NCBI GenBank assembly: GCA_017625435.1
Contig: JAGAKX010000005.1
Location: 1 to 64,000, forward strand
DNA length: 64,000 bases
Direction: 5' to 3'
From: Clostridia bacterium
GTDB taxonomy: Bacteria; Bacillota; Clostridia; Oscillospirales; Acutalibacteraceae
Below the pieces are notes generated by a model that saw nothing but the letters and a program-made list of their open reading frames with translations, did no database searches and was not told the origin of the DNA. A program made the translations under genes and the position numbers. Of the stretch, positions 51,304 through 59,710 are shown piece by piece (the stretch's first letter is position 1; the number at the start of each line of letters is the position of its first letter).

Positions 51304-51332
51304 TGGACTTTTTTGAAAATAAATTATATAAT
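51304..51332 (+). promoter_or_regulatory. Possible promoter of the GNAT-IMPase genes
   Basis: TGGACT (51304-51309), 17 nt, TATAAT (51327-51332). The -35 is only four of six to consensus, so this is a moderate call. Confidence 0.45.
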
Positions 51333-51356
51333 TGAAAAAAACTGTTGAGGTGAATT

Positions 51357-51920
51357 ATGGTTTCTGTAAGAGCTTATAAGGAATCCGATAAGGAAAGGGT
51401 TCAGAATATCTGTCTTGCAAATGCCGGATGTGCAGAATCCTCTGATAATACCAAAAAGTATATTCTTCTGATGTATTGTAATTATTATATTGAAAAAGAG
51501 CCTGAAAACTGCTTTGTTGCCGTTAATGAAAATGATGAGGCAGTAGGATATATTATCTGTGCCGAGGATTATGAAAAGTATGAGCAGACCTTCAAGGCTG
51601 AATATATCAATCAGTGCGCATCCATCAGTCCCAGAAAATATGTCGATGCGAAGCTTGACCTGCTTTCACATTCAATGTTCAAAAAGGATTATCCCTCTCA
51701 TTTTCATATTGATATTGACAGTAATTATCAGCGAATGGGACTCGGCTCGATGCTTATCAGTACCCTTAAAAGCCACCTTTACGGGAAGGGCATCAAAAAT
51801 ATGATGATGGTATGCGGAGAGGATAATGACCTCGCAATAAGCTTCTACAGAAAGAACGGATTCAAGGACCTGATTACCACGAAAATGGGACACGCTATGG
51901 CATTGGAGTTTGAGGAATAA
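51357..51920 (+). CDS. GNAT-family N-acetyltransferase
   Basis: 187-residue acyltransferase of unknown substrate. The acetyl-CoA-binding motif A is NYQRMGLGSMLISTLKSHL near 123, and motif B is ISFYRKNGFKDLIT near 162. It starts with MVSVRAYKESDKERVQNICL, like peptide or small-molecule acetyltransferases. GAGGTGAATT precedes the ATG, and its stop overlaps the next start by one base (TAATG). Confidence 0.85.
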   Translation: MVSVRAYKESDKERVQNICLANAGCAESSDNTKKYILLMYCNYYIEKEPENCFVAVNENDEAVGYIICAEDYEKYEQTFKAEYINQCASISPRKYVDAKLDLLSHSMFKKDYPSHFHIDIDSNYQRMGLGSMLISTLKSHLYGKGIKNMMMVCGEDNDLAISFYRKNGFKDLITTKMGHAMALEFEE

Positions 51921-52723
51921 TGGACATTTTTACAGAAAAAAAGCTTGAGCTTTTCAAGGAGTTGATTCTCAGCTGCGGAAAGTTTATGCTTTCTGCTTCG
52001 TTTGATGAAAATGACTCTTCAGACGTAATGAAAAAGGCGGGAGATGCTGATTTTGTCACGGTTTACGATAAAGGTGTTCAGGAACGACTTATTGCCGGAA
52101 TATCAGAGCTTTTTCCCGAGGCACATTTTTTTGCTGAAGAAAAGGATAATTTTTCGGACGATACCAAAAACGGCATTTGCTTTGTAATTGACCCTATTGA
52201 CGGTACGACTAACTTTATACATAATCTCGGTGCATCAACAATTTCTGTAGGCGCACTTTTTGAGGGGAAGCCCGTGTTCGGATGTGTGTATGATCCTTAC
52301 AGGGACGACCTTTTTATCGCAATTGACGGAAAGGGTGCATATAAAAACGGTGAGCGTATCTCAGTTTCTGACAGAGAAATGCCGACGGCAGTTGTCTCAT
52401 TCGGAACTACTCCCTACCGAAAGAAGGAGTATTCCGAGGAGGGCTTCCGTATTGCCCGCGATATCTTCTGTAATTGCTCGGATTTAAGACGAAGCGGCAG
52501 CGCTGCTCTTGATATGGCAAATATAGCCTGCGGTAAGCTTGACGGGTTTTTTGAGTGTATTCTTTGTCCCTGGGATTATATGGCAGGAACGGTTCTTATT
52601 AAAGAAGCAGGAGGAAATGTTACCGATTTTACCGGTGCGGATATAGGCTTTTCCGAGCCTTCGCCGGTTCTCTGCTCAAACGGAATTATTCAAAATAAGC
52701 TTTTGGCTTTAATAAACAGATAA
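51920..52723 (+). CDS. Inositol monophosphatase family protein
   Basis: Mg-dependent, lithium-sensitive-type phosphatase of 267 residues, acting on inositol-1-phosphate or a related sugar or PAP substrate. Metal-binding motifs are EEK near 74, DPIDGTTNFIHNLG near 92 and WDYMAGTVLIKEAGG near 216, all complete. Given the Gfo/Idh/MocA genes next to it, an inositol or polyol pathway is conceivable, but the family is promiscuous. Confidence 0.9.
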   Translation: MDIFTEKKLELFKELILSCGKFMLSASFDENDSSDVMKKAGDADFVTVYDKGVQERLIAGISELFPEAHFFAEEKDNFSDDTKNGICFVIDPIDGTTNFIHNLGASTISVGALFEGKPVFGCVYDPYRDDLFIAIDGKGAYKNGERISVSDREMPTAVVSFGTTPYRKKEYSEEGFRIARDIFCNCSDLRRSGSAALDMANIACGKLDGFFECILCPWDYMAGTVLIKEAGGNVTDFTGADIGFSEPSPVLCSNGIIQNKLLALINR

Positions 52724-52741
52724 AAACGGAGGTTTTTTATT

Positions 52742-53893
52742 ATGGCAAGTATTCTTGATCGTTTCAAGGAAGGTTCAACTGAAGAAAAAGTTGTTGACAC
52801 TTCCAAAAAAGTAAAGGTTGGTATTATCGGCACAGGTTGGATAGCTGAAGCACACGTTGCTAACTATCTCAGATGTCCTGATGTTGAAATTGTTGCTGCT
52901 GCTGATCTTATTCCCGGCAAGGCAGAAAAGTTCTGTAAGGACAACGGTATTGAGGGTGCAAGATGTTATCCCGACCACAAGTCAATGCTTGATGCCGAAG
53001 AGCTTGATGCAGTAAGCGTATGCACATATAACAGAACCCATGCTGAATGTACAATTTATGCTCTCGAAAAGGGTGTTAATGTTCTTCTTGAGAAGCCTAT
53101 GTGTGTTACTCTTGAAGAGGCTGTTGAAATCTGCAAGGCTGAAAAGAAGAGCGGAAAGATTCTTTCTATCGGCTTCCAGCCCAGATTTGACGAAAATATG
53201 AAGATGGTTAAGAAGATTGTTGAGTCCGGTGAGCTCGGTGATGTTTACTATATCCAGACCGGCGGCGGCAGAAGACGCGGTATTCCCACTCCTTACGGCA
53301 CAAGCTTCATTGAAGATAAGACTGCAGGTATCGGTGCACTCGCAGACATCGGCTGCTATTCACTTGATATGGTGCTTAATGCTGTAGGTTATCCCAAGCC
53401 TCTTACTGTATCCGGCTATACCTCCGCTTTCTTCGGCAAGGACCCCGTAACATTCCCCGGTCACCCCGAGTATGCAGACTTATTCAGCGTTGACGATTTT
53501 GCTGCTGCATTTGTTCGTCTTGAGGGCGGAATTATTCTTGACTTCAGAATTTCCTGGGCAATGAACCTTGATACTCCCGGTGATACAATTATCCTCGGTA
53601 CAAAGGCGGGGCTGCGTATTCCTTCAACAGAATGCTGGAACGGAAGCATCGGCGGTCCTCTTAAGATTTACAGAACAATAGCAGGCAGCGATGTTGAGAC
53701 AATCGTGCCCGAGAGAGACAATCATGAAGATAACTTCTATAACAAGATCAGACTCTTCATTGATGCTGTCAAGGAAGGCGGTTCAGCACCCGTTCCCTCA
53801 AGCCAGATTATTTACAACCAGGCAATTATTGACGGTATTTCCCGTTCTGCAAAGTGCGGCAGAGAAGTTACCGTTGAAATTCCCGAAATCTGA
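52742..53893 (+). CDS. Gfo/Idh/MocA-family oxidoreductase (second copy)
   Basis: 383-residue dehydrogenase with the Rossmann motif VGIIGTGWIAEAHVANYL near 26-43, LLEKPMCVTLEEAVEIC near 117 and an RRRGIPTPYGTSF region near 178. It is distinct from and longer than the minus-strand copy at 50253, with a 20-residue N-terminal extension before the Rossmann strand. GGAGG precedes the ATG. It is followed by rimM after 2 nt, so the accessory block runs into a housekeeping operon. Substrate unknown. Confidence 0.88.
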   Translation: MASILDRFKEGSTEEKVVDTSKKVKVGIIGTGWIAEAHVANYLRCPDVEIVAAADLIPGKAEKFCKDNGIEGARCYPDHKSMLDAEELDAVSVCTYNRTHAECTIYALEKGVNVLLEKPMCVTLEEAVEICKAEKKSGKILSIGFQPRFDENMKMVKKIVESGELGDVYYIQTGGGRRRGIPTPYGTSFIEDKTAGIGALADIGCYSLDMVLNAVGYPKPLTVSGYTSAFFGKDPVTFPGHPEYADLFSVDDFAAAFVRLEGGIILDFRISWAMNLDTPGDTIILGTKAGLRIPSTECWNGSIGGPLKIYRTIAGSDVETIVPERDNHEDNFYNKIRLFIDAVKEGGSAPVPSSQIIYNQAIIDGISRSAKCGREVTVEIPEI

Positions 53894-53895
53894 TT

Positions 53896-54414
53896 ATGAA
53901 AAAAGACTATCTTGAATTGGGACAGATAGTCGGAACACACGGTATAAAAGGGGAGATTCGCGTCAATCCGTGGTGCGATTCTCCCGATTTTGCGAAAGGC
54001 TTCAATACCGTGTATTCTGACAATAAGGGTGTTTTTCCCATTAAGGTCACCGCCTGCCGTTCCCACGGCAATATTATTTTAATGAAGCTCGAAAATGTAA
54101 ATACAATAAATGATGCCGAGAAGATGAAAAACAGAATGCTTTATATAAAGCGTGATGATGCTGATCTTCCCGACGGCACATGGTTTATTGAGGAGCTTAT
54201 AGGCTGTACTGTTTTTGATGCCGATACAGGCAAAGAATACGGTAAAATCTCCGACGTTTCTCCTACGGGAGCCAATGACGTATGGCATATTACCGATGCA
54301 AACAGCAATGAATATCTCATTCCATCCATAAAAGAGGTTGTAATTGAGGTAAATGTCGAAGAGAATTTTGTTAAGATTAGACCTATGAAAGGAATTTTTG
54401 ATAATGCGGATTGA
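53896..54414 (+). CDS. rimM: 16S rRNA processing protein RimM
   Basis: Assembly factor for the 30S head that binds ribosomal protein S19. The 172-residue protein has YLELGQIVGTHGIKGEIRVNPW near 4-25 and the C-terminal PRC-barrel segment with EELIGCTVFDADTGKEYGKISDV near 95. It overlaps trmD by 11 nt. rpsP and the KH protein gene, usual upstream neighbours, are missing; the upstream gene is an oxidoreductase. Confidence 0.94.
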   Translation: MKKDYLELGQIVGTHGIKGEIRVNPWCDSPDFAKGFNTVYSDNKGVFPIKVTACRSHGNIILMKLENVNTINDAEKMKNRMLYIKRDDADLPDGTWFIEELIGCTVFDADTGKEYGKISDVSPTGANDVWHITDANSNEYLIPSIKEVVIEVNVEENFVKIRPMKGIFDNAD

Positions 54415-55135
54415 TATTCTTACTCTTTTTCCTGAAATGTGCTCGGGTGTATATTCTCAGAGCATAGTAGGAAGAGCAATTAATAAGAATATTATTGAGG
54501 TTTATTCTCACAATATCAGAGATTATACTCTTAACAAGCACAAAAATGTTGATGATACTCCTTACGGCGGAGGTATGGGGATGCTTATGATGGCACAGCC
54601 CATATATGACTGCTTCCGTGAGGTTACTAAGGATTTCCCCGTGAAGCCCCACGTTGTTTATATGTCTCCTCAGGGCAAGGTTCTGACACAGCAGAAGGCT
54701 GTTCAGTTATCAAAGCTCAGTAATCTTGTTATTCTCTGCGGGCATTATGAAGGGGTTGACGAACGTGTTCTTGAAGAAATAGTCGATGAAGAAATCTCTA
54801 TCGGAGACTATGTTCTTACAGGCGGAGAGCTTCCGGCTCTTGTTCTTGTTGATTGTATTTCAAGGATGATAGACGGGGTGCTTCCCAATGAAGAAGCATA
54901 TTCGGGAGAAAGTATATATAACGGTCTTCTGGAGCATCCGCAGTACACAAAGCCTTACTGCTGGAACGGAAAGAATGTTCCCGATGTGCTGATATCGGGA
55001 CATCACGCAAATATCGAAAAATGGAAGCGTGAGCAGTCTCTGAAGCGAACACTTGAAAAGCGCCCTGAGCTCCTGGAAACAGCAGAATTGACAAAAAACG
55101 ACAGGAAAATATTGGACAAACTTAAAAACGATTAG
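54404..55135 (+). CDS. trmD: tRNA (guanine37-N1) methyltransferase
   Basis: Methylates G37 in tRNAs with a trefoil-knot SPOUT fold. The 243-residue protein begins MRIDILTLFPEM and shows DDTPYGGGMGMLMM near 48, CGHYEGVDERV near 111 and the knot SIGDYVLTGGELPALVLVD near 130. ATG 54404 was chosen because it has AAAGGAA upstream. Length is normal. rplS, its usual partner, is not downstream. Confidence 0.96.
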   Translation: MRIDILTLFPEMCSGVYSQSIVGRAINKNIIEVYSHNIRDYTLNKHKNVDDTPYGGGMGMLMMAQPIYDCFREVTKDFPVKPHVVYMSPQGKVLTQQKAVQLSKLSNLVILCGHYEGVDERVLEEIVDEEISIGDYVLTGGELPALVLVDCISRMIDGVLPNEEAYSGESIYNGLLEHPQYTKPYCWNGKNVPDVLISGHHANIEKWKREQSLKRTLEKRPELLETAELTKNDRKILDKLKND

Positions 55136-55258
55136 TTTTTTTGAAATTTTTTGCTGTATTTGATAAAAAAATTATAGTAAAGTTCAACAAATAAGAATTT
55201 TAATTTTTGTATGTTTTTAGTCTTTCAAACGAATTGTTTTTTTGTTCAATTTTTTTGA

Positions 55259-55286
55259 TTGACTGAAAAACCGTTTGTGCTATAAT
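55259..55286 (+). promoter_or_regulatory. Extended -10 promoter of the HPr-like gene
   Basis: TTGACT (55259-55264), 16 nt, TATAAT (55281-55286) preceded by TGC, an extended -10. The preceding 55136-55258 is very AT-rich and shows no gene or clear hairpin. Confidence 0.7.
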
Positions 55287-55321
55287 ATACTAGAAATCAA
55301 TATCCGAGAGGAGATCACCCC

Positions 55322-55603
55322 ATGTTAGAGCAGACATTTACAATAAAGAATGATGTCGGACTTCATTCAAAAGTTGCTACACGTTTTATCAGCAAAACAA
55401 CAAATTATAAGCCCAGTATATTTATTGAAAAGGAAAACCGCAGAGCAAACGCAAAGAGCCTTTTAGGTGTTCTCTCGCTTGGTATTGTCGGCGGCGATTC
55501 CGTAACTCTTATCATTGAGGATAAGGATGAAAAGGAAGCCGTTGAGGCAAAAAAAGCTCTTGAAGAGCTTGGTGCATTTATCAATAACGGATGCATCGAC
55601 TGA
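55322..55603 (+). CDS. HPr-like phosphocarrier protein
   Basis: Homologue of the PTS phosphocarrier HPr, 93 residues. The phosphorylated histidine is kept exactly at position 15 (GLHSKVA), but Arg17 is Lys and Pro18 is Val, where the usual motif is HARPA. The HPr-kinase serine is kept at 46 (AKSLLGVLSLG). PTS activity may therefore be weak and a regulatory, Crh-like role possible, although Crh itself lacks the His. GAGAGGAG lies before the ATG. No other PTS gene is in the window. Confidence 0.85.
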   Translation: MLEQTFTIKNDVGLHSKVATRFISKTTNYKPSIFIEKENRRANAKSLLGVLSLGIVGGDSVTLIIEDKDEKEAVEAKKALEELGAFINNGCID

Positions 55604-55618
55604 GTAAATAATTGTTTG

Positions 55619-55649
55619 GTGTATCGGTTTTTGCCGATACACTTTTTTT
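55619..55649 (+). terminator. Strong intrinsic terminator before uvrC
   Basis: A perfect 9-bp stem GTGTATCGG/CCGATACAC (55619-55627 with 55634-55642), a 6-nt loop and seven T residues (55643-55649). It lies only 14 nt before the uvrC start codon. Confidence 0.92.
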
Positions 55650-55662
55650 GTGGGTGAGAATT

Positions 55663-57492
55663 ATGTCAGAAAGATTAGAAAAGCTCCTGAAAAAAGCACA
55701 GGCTCTGCCGTTGCAGCCCGGTGTTTATATAATGAAAAACTCCGCTAAGGAGATAATATATATAGGTAAAGCCAAAAATCTCAGAAACCGTGTCAGCCAA
55801 TATTTCGGCTCTCAGAACCGGCATACCGTGAAAGTCAAAAAAATGGTTGAAAATGTCAGCGACTTTGACTATATTATTGTATCATCCGAATTTGAAGCTC
55901 TTGTGCTTGAATGCAGTCTCATAAAACAGAATATGCCGAAATACAATATTCTTCTGAAGGATGATAAGGGATATTCTTATGTTAAGGTGAAAAAGGACGG
56001 TTGGAAGAGTATTTCCTGTGTTTTTCGCAAGGATGATGACGATTGTATATATTACGGACCATATATGTCTAAGGACTATGTAAATACTGCGGTAAAGGAA
56101 GCGCTCGATATCTTTATGCTTCCTCATTGCAACAAAAAATTTCCTCAGGATATAAAAAAAAGAGGAAGACCGTGTCTTAATTATCACATTAATCTGTGTT
56201 CAGGTGCGTGTGCCGACAGAATTGACGAAAAAGAGTACAACCGCAGCTGTGATGAAGCCTTGAGATTCATTCTCGGTGAAAAAAATGAAATTATACGTGA
56301 GCTTCGTGAAGAAATGGAGACAGCATCGGAAAATCTTGAGTTTGAACGTGCCGCAAAGCTTCGTGATAAGCTGAAATCCATTGAAAAGATTGCACAGAAG
56401 CAGACAGTTGTTGATATGAAATATAAGAATCAGGACGTATTCGGTGTTGAAAGCATTGATGAAAAAACCTGTCTTAATGTGCTTTCTGTCAGGAACGGAA
56501 CAATTGTCAATACGGAAAGCTTTGTTTTTGACAGAATCGAAGGCAGTATTGACGATTACGTCGAGATGATTACTAATTACTATACTCTCAGAAATGACTA
56601 TCCCCACAGAATATGTGTTGATATTGATTTAAGTGAAAATACTCTGCTCAAAGAATTTTTTGAAAAATATTCTTCTCATAATGTGACATTTTTTACTCCT
56701 AAAATCGGTGAAGGTGCTACGCTTATGTCAATGGCAAAGCAAAATGCCGCCGAAAAGCTTTCTAGACTTTTGTCTTATAACAACAAACGCTCAGCCGTGC
56801 TTCTAGAGCTTAAAGAGCTTCTGGGACTTGAAAAAATTCCTTACGTTATAGAGGCCTATGATATTTCCAATATGAATGGCAGCGAAAATGTCGGCGGTAT
56901 GATTGTTTTCAGCGACGGAAGACCTGACAAAAAGGCTTACAGAAAATTTGAAATCAAATCCTTTGAGGGACAGGATGACTACCGTTCTCTAAGAGAAGTT
57001 CTCACCCGCAGAATAAATGAGTATGAGAAGTATAAAGGGCAGGATAATTCCTTCGGTATCAAGCCGGACCTTATTCTTCTTGACGGCGGTATCGGACAGG
57101 TAAATGCCGTAGCTCCTATATTCAGGGAGCGGAATTTTGATGTGCCTCTCTTCGGAATGGTTAAGGATTCAAAACACCGCACAAGGGCAATAACAGCCGT
57201 GGGAGAAGAAATAGCAATTAATGACAACAGAAGTGTCTTTACATTTATATCTGATATCCAGGAGGAAGTTCACAGATTTGCTATCGGCTATCACAGACAG
57301 CTGAAGAACAAGAATACTTATGTTTCAACTCTTACTTCAATTCCCGGAATAGGAGAAAAGCGCGCAAAAGCGCTTATGAAAAAATTCGGATCCCTTTCAA
57401 AAATCTCGGAAGCAGAAATTTCTGAGCTTGAAAAAACCGAGGGGATCAACAATTCTCTCGCAAGACTGATTTACAATTACTTCAGAACGTAA
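55663..57492 (+). CDS. uvrC: UvrABC excinuclease subunit C
   Basis: Dual-incision nuclease of nucleotide excision repair. The 609-residue protein has the GIY-YIG nuclease (LQPGVYIMKNSAKEIIYIGKAKNLRNRV near 19-46), a UVR domain near 205-240 (FERAAKLRDKLKSI), an RNase H-like C-terminal endonuclease domain with YDISNMNGSENVGGMIVFSDG near 407 and LDGGIGQVN near 479, and terminal helix-hairpin-helix motifs (IPGIGEKRAKALMKKFGS near 564). The ATG at 55663 follows GGGTGAG; an upstream frame to 55612 would run across the terminator. Confidence 0.95.
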   Translation: MSERLEKLLKKAQALPLQPGVYIMKNSAKEIIYIGKAKNLRNRVSQYFGSQNRHTVKVKKMVENVSDFDYIIVSSEFEALVLECSLIKQNMPKYNILLKDDKGYSYVKVKKDGWKSISCVFRKDDDDCIYYGPYMSKDYVNTAVKEALDIFMLPHCNKKFPQDIKKRGRPCLNYHINLCSGACADRIDEKEYNRSCDEALRFILGEKNEIIRELREEMETASENLEFERAAKLRDKLKSIEKIAQKQTVVDMKYKNQDVFGVESIDEKTCLNVLSVRNGTIVNTESFVFDRIEGSIDDYVEMITNYYTLRNDYPHRICVDIDLSENTLLKEFFEKYSSHNVTFFTPKIGEGATLMSMAKQNAAEKLSRLLSYNNKRSAVLLELKELLGLEKIPYVIEAYDISNMNGSENVGGMIVFSDGRPDKKAYRKFEIKSFEGQDDYRSLREVLTRRINEYEKYKGQDNSFGIKPDLILLDGGIGQVNAVAPIFRERNFDVPLFGMVKDSKHRTRAITAVGEEIAINDNRSVFTFISDIQEEVHRFAIGYHRQLKNKNTYVSTLTSIPGIGEKRAKALMKKFGSLSKISEAEISELEKTEGINNSLARLIYNYFRT

Positions 57493-57521
57493 AAGTTTTT
57501 GTCAAAAAATTAAAATAACAG

Positions 57522-57551
57522 TTGACAAATCATTGTATTTAATGTGATAAT
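57522..57551 (+). promoter_or_regulatory. Promoter of rsmD-coaD
   Basis: TTGACA (57522-57527), 18 nt, GATAAT (57546-57551) preceded by TG with one intervening base, an extended -10. Confidence 0.6.
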
Positions 57552-57580
57552 ATATTGAATATTATATTTTGGTGGATTAT

Positions 57581-58120
57581 ATGCGCGTAATTACAGGGCA
57601 GGCAAGAGGAAGAAGACTTATTTCTCCCGAAGGCAATGACGTAAGACCTACAACCGATAAAGTTAAAGAATCACTTTTTAATATTATACAGTTCCGTCTT
57701 GCAGGGGCTTGTGTTCTTGACCTTTTTGCAGGCTCGGGTCAGCTCGGTATTGAGGCTCTCAGCCGCGGTGCCGAAAAGGCTGTGTTTGTCGACTCGTCAA
57801 GAAAATCCCTTGATGTTGTCAAGAAGAATATTGAGCTTTGTAAGTTCACTTCTCAGGCTCAGACATTTCTTCTTGATGCTGCAGCATATCTCAGGATGAC
57901 ATCCGAAAAGTTTGATGTTGTAATTCTTGACCCTCCTTATCATAAGAATCTCTGTGTATCAGCACTCGAATTGCTCGGTAATGCGGTTAATGAGGATGCT
58001 GTTGTGATTTGTGAAACGCAAAGTGATGAAGAGCTGCCGGAAAATGTTGGTTGCTTCATAATTGACCGTGTATATTCTTACTCCTCGATAAAGCTTACTG
58101 TTTATCGGGTTGACAATTAA
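57581..58120 (+). CDS. rsmD: 16S rRNA (guanine966-N2) methyltransferase
   Basis: Methylates G966 of 16S rRNA. The 179-residue product opens with MRVITGQARGRRLISPEG, the family start, followed by RPTTDKVKESLFNII near 24, VLDLFAGSGQLGIEALSRGA near 45 (SAM site) and ILDPPYHKNL near 115 (catalytic DPPY). ATG 57581 follows GGTGG. It is paired with coaD, as in Bacillus (ylbH-coaD). Confidence 0.94.
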   Translation: MRVITGQARGRRLISPEGNDVRPTTDKVKESLFNIIQFRLAGACVLDLFAGSGQLGIEALSRGAEKAVFVDSSRKSLDVVKKNIELCKFTSQAQTFLLDAAAYLRMTSEKFDVVILDPPYHKNLCVSALELLGNAVNEDAVVICETQSDEELPENVGCFIIDRVYSYSSIKLTVYRVDN

Positions 58121-58140
58121 AAAGGAGTGAAGAAGATAAT

Positions 58141-58629
58141 ATGAATTCCGTTGCAATATGTCCAGGAAGTTTCGACCCCATAACTATAGGACATCTTAAT
58201 ATTATTTCCCGAACGGCAAAGATGTTCAGTAAGGTTATCGTAGTAGTTCTTATGAATTCAAAGAAATCAGGCGGTCTTTTTTCTCCCGATGAAAGAGTCG
58301 AGTTTATAAAGAGATGTACCGCAGATATACCTAATGTTGAGGTTGATTTCTATGACGGATTGCTTGCTGATTATGCGGTACAAAAGGGTGCTGTAGCAAT
58401 TGTGAAAGGTCTTCGTGTTCTTTCCGATTACGAGGATGAATTCAAGCAGGCTCTTACAAATAAAAAGCTTGCAAAGGACGTTGAAACCATATTTATGGTC
58501 ACGGACACAGAATATATGTTTTTAAGCTCAAGCGTAGTTAAAGAGGTATGCAGATTCGGCGGCGATATAAGCGACTTTGTACCTCCTGAAATAAAAGACG
58601 ATATTATCAGAAGAATAAGAGAAAGGTGA
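58141..58629 (+). CDS. coaD: Phosphopantetheine adenylyltransferase
   Basis: Penultimate step of coenzyme A synthesis. The 162-residue protein has GSFDPITIGHLNIISRTAK near 9-27, with the TxGH nucleotidyl-transferase motif, KGLRVLSDYEDEFKQA near 87 and MFLSSSVVKEV near 124. The AAGGAG site is about 13 nt before the ATG, longer than usual; no better start codon was seen in frame. Confidence 0.95.
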   Translation: MNSVAICPGSFDPITIGHLNIISRTAKMFSKVIVVVLMNSKKSGGLFSPDERVEFIKRCTADIPNVEVDFYDGLLADYAVQKGAVAIVKGLRVLSDYEDEFKQALTNKKLAKDVETIFMVTDTEYMFLSSSVVKEVCRFGGDISDFVPPEIKDDIIRRIRER

Positions 58630-58638
58630 GTTTGTAAA

Positions 58639-59190
58639 ATGAAAATTGATGATTTAATTAACCAGATTGAAAACATTCTTGATGAAGGTAAGACCGCATT
58701 CGGCAGCAATAAGGTTAAGGTTGATGCTGATGCTATCCGTTCAATTCTTGTTGACCTTCGTGTTGCTCTTCCCGATGAGGTTGTAAAGGCAAGACAGATT
58801 GCTTCTGAAAGAAAGCAGATTCTTTCTCAGGCAAACGATGCTGCTGAAGTTAAAATCAGACAGGCTGAGGCTCAGGCCCGTAAGCTTGTTGAAGAGCACG
58901 AAATTACAAAGGGTGCACAGATGAACGCTGCTGAAATTATTGCTGATGCTAAGCAGCAGGCTGCTGATATCATTGATAAGGCTAAGGCTAACTCAAATGA
59001 AATCGTTGACAACGCTCAGAAGTGGGCTTCCGACCTCAGAAGCAGCGCAAGTGCATTTGTTGATTCAATTATGAATGAAACAGACGATATCCTTGCTGAA
59101 AGCATAGATAACTTTACAAAGAGCCTTAACAGAGTAAGAGTAGCATCAAAGCAGCTCAAGACAGTTACCGAAAAGAAAATCGGTCAGTAA
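58639..59190 (+). CDS. Coiled-coil protein of unknown function
   Basis: 183-residue helical protein with a long Ala/Glu/Lys-rich coiled coil at about 55-130 (KARQIASERKQILSQANDAAEVKIRQAEAQARKL and on), resembling the stalk of F0 subunit b and DivIVA-type scaffolds, with no catalytic motif. Genes like it often follow coaD in Clostridia and are annotated as ATPase only through this resemblance. GAAAGGTGAG precedes the ATG. A division or envelope scaffolding role is a guess. Confidence 0.7.
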   Translation: MKIDDLINQIENILDEGKTAFGSNKVKVDADAIRSILVDLRVALPDEVVKARQIASERKQILSQANDAAEVKIRQAEAQARKLVEEHEITKGAQMNAAEIIADAKQQAADIIDKAKANSNEIVDNAQKWASDLRSSASAFVDSIMNETDDILAESIDNFTKSLNRVRVASKQLKTVTEKKIGQ

Positions 59191-59207
59191 TTGAATTAAA
59201 GATAAAT

Positions 59208-59231
59208 GCCTCGCATATTATTGTGCGAGGT
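59208..59231 (+). terminator. Hairpin overlapping the next ribosome binding site
   Basis: CCTCGCA (59209-59215) pairs with TGCGAGG (59224-59230), plus a flanking G-U. The 3' arm contains the GAGG ribosome binding site of the gene at 59240. A short T-rich stretch follows. It could act as terminator, attenuator or translational switch. Confidence 0.5.
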
Positions 59232-59239
59232 GTTTGTTT

Positions 59240-59710
59240 ATGAAAGTACTTTGTTTTCGGTATCCCAGAAATACCGTTACGGATATTCTGATTTGTCTTT
59301 TGTGTATTTTTATTATTACTTTGATTCTCATTAACGGGGATTACAGAAGAGATATCAGCTGCAGCGTAACAGATGATGCAATAAGCAGTTTTTTAGATGA
59401 AAACGGATGGATAGCGGATATCGGTAAGTGTAATTTTTCCGAAAAGATAATTCCGGCAGATTTTGATGAAACCTATAGGGAATATTCCGCTCTTCAGGAA
59501 AAACAGGGCTTTAATATAGAAAGGTACAAGGGAAAGAGAATTGCTGTTTATTCTTATCCTTTACTTAATTTCCCCGGATATGAAGACAGCGATAACATAT
59601 ATATTAATTTTCTTGTTTTTAGAGGTGAGATTATCGGTGCAGATATTCTCAGCACTTCTATAAACGGATTTATTACGGGAGCAGTCAGAAATGGCAATAC
59701 TGAGACTTGA
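59240..59710 (+). CDS. Small membrane-anchored protein of unknown function
   Basis: 156-residue protein with one N-terminal transmembrane helix (about 14-33, DILICLLCIFIITLILI) and an outer domain holding the aromatic YSALQEKQGFNIERYKGKRIAVYSYPLLNFPGY segment near 85-117. This arrangement is like the DUF4830 type, by memory and with low certainty. ATG 59240 was chosen over a TTG at 59234, and the GAGG site lies 9 nt upstream inside the hairpin at 59208. The stop overlaps the next gene by 20 nt. Confidence 0.7.
   Translation: MKVLCFRYPRNTVTDILICLLCIFIITLILINGDYRRDISCSVTDDAISSFLDENGWIADIGKCNFSEKIIPADFDETYREYSALQEKQGFNIERYKGKRIAVYSYPLLNFPGYEDSDNIYINFLVFRGEIIGADILSTSINGFITGAVRNGNTET

Noticed and set aside
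55136..55258. Very AT-rich stretch as a replication origin or ncRNA
   Set aside because: No DnaA boxes or stable fold was seen, and dnaA/dnaN are not near. The promoter at 55259 explains the AT-richness.
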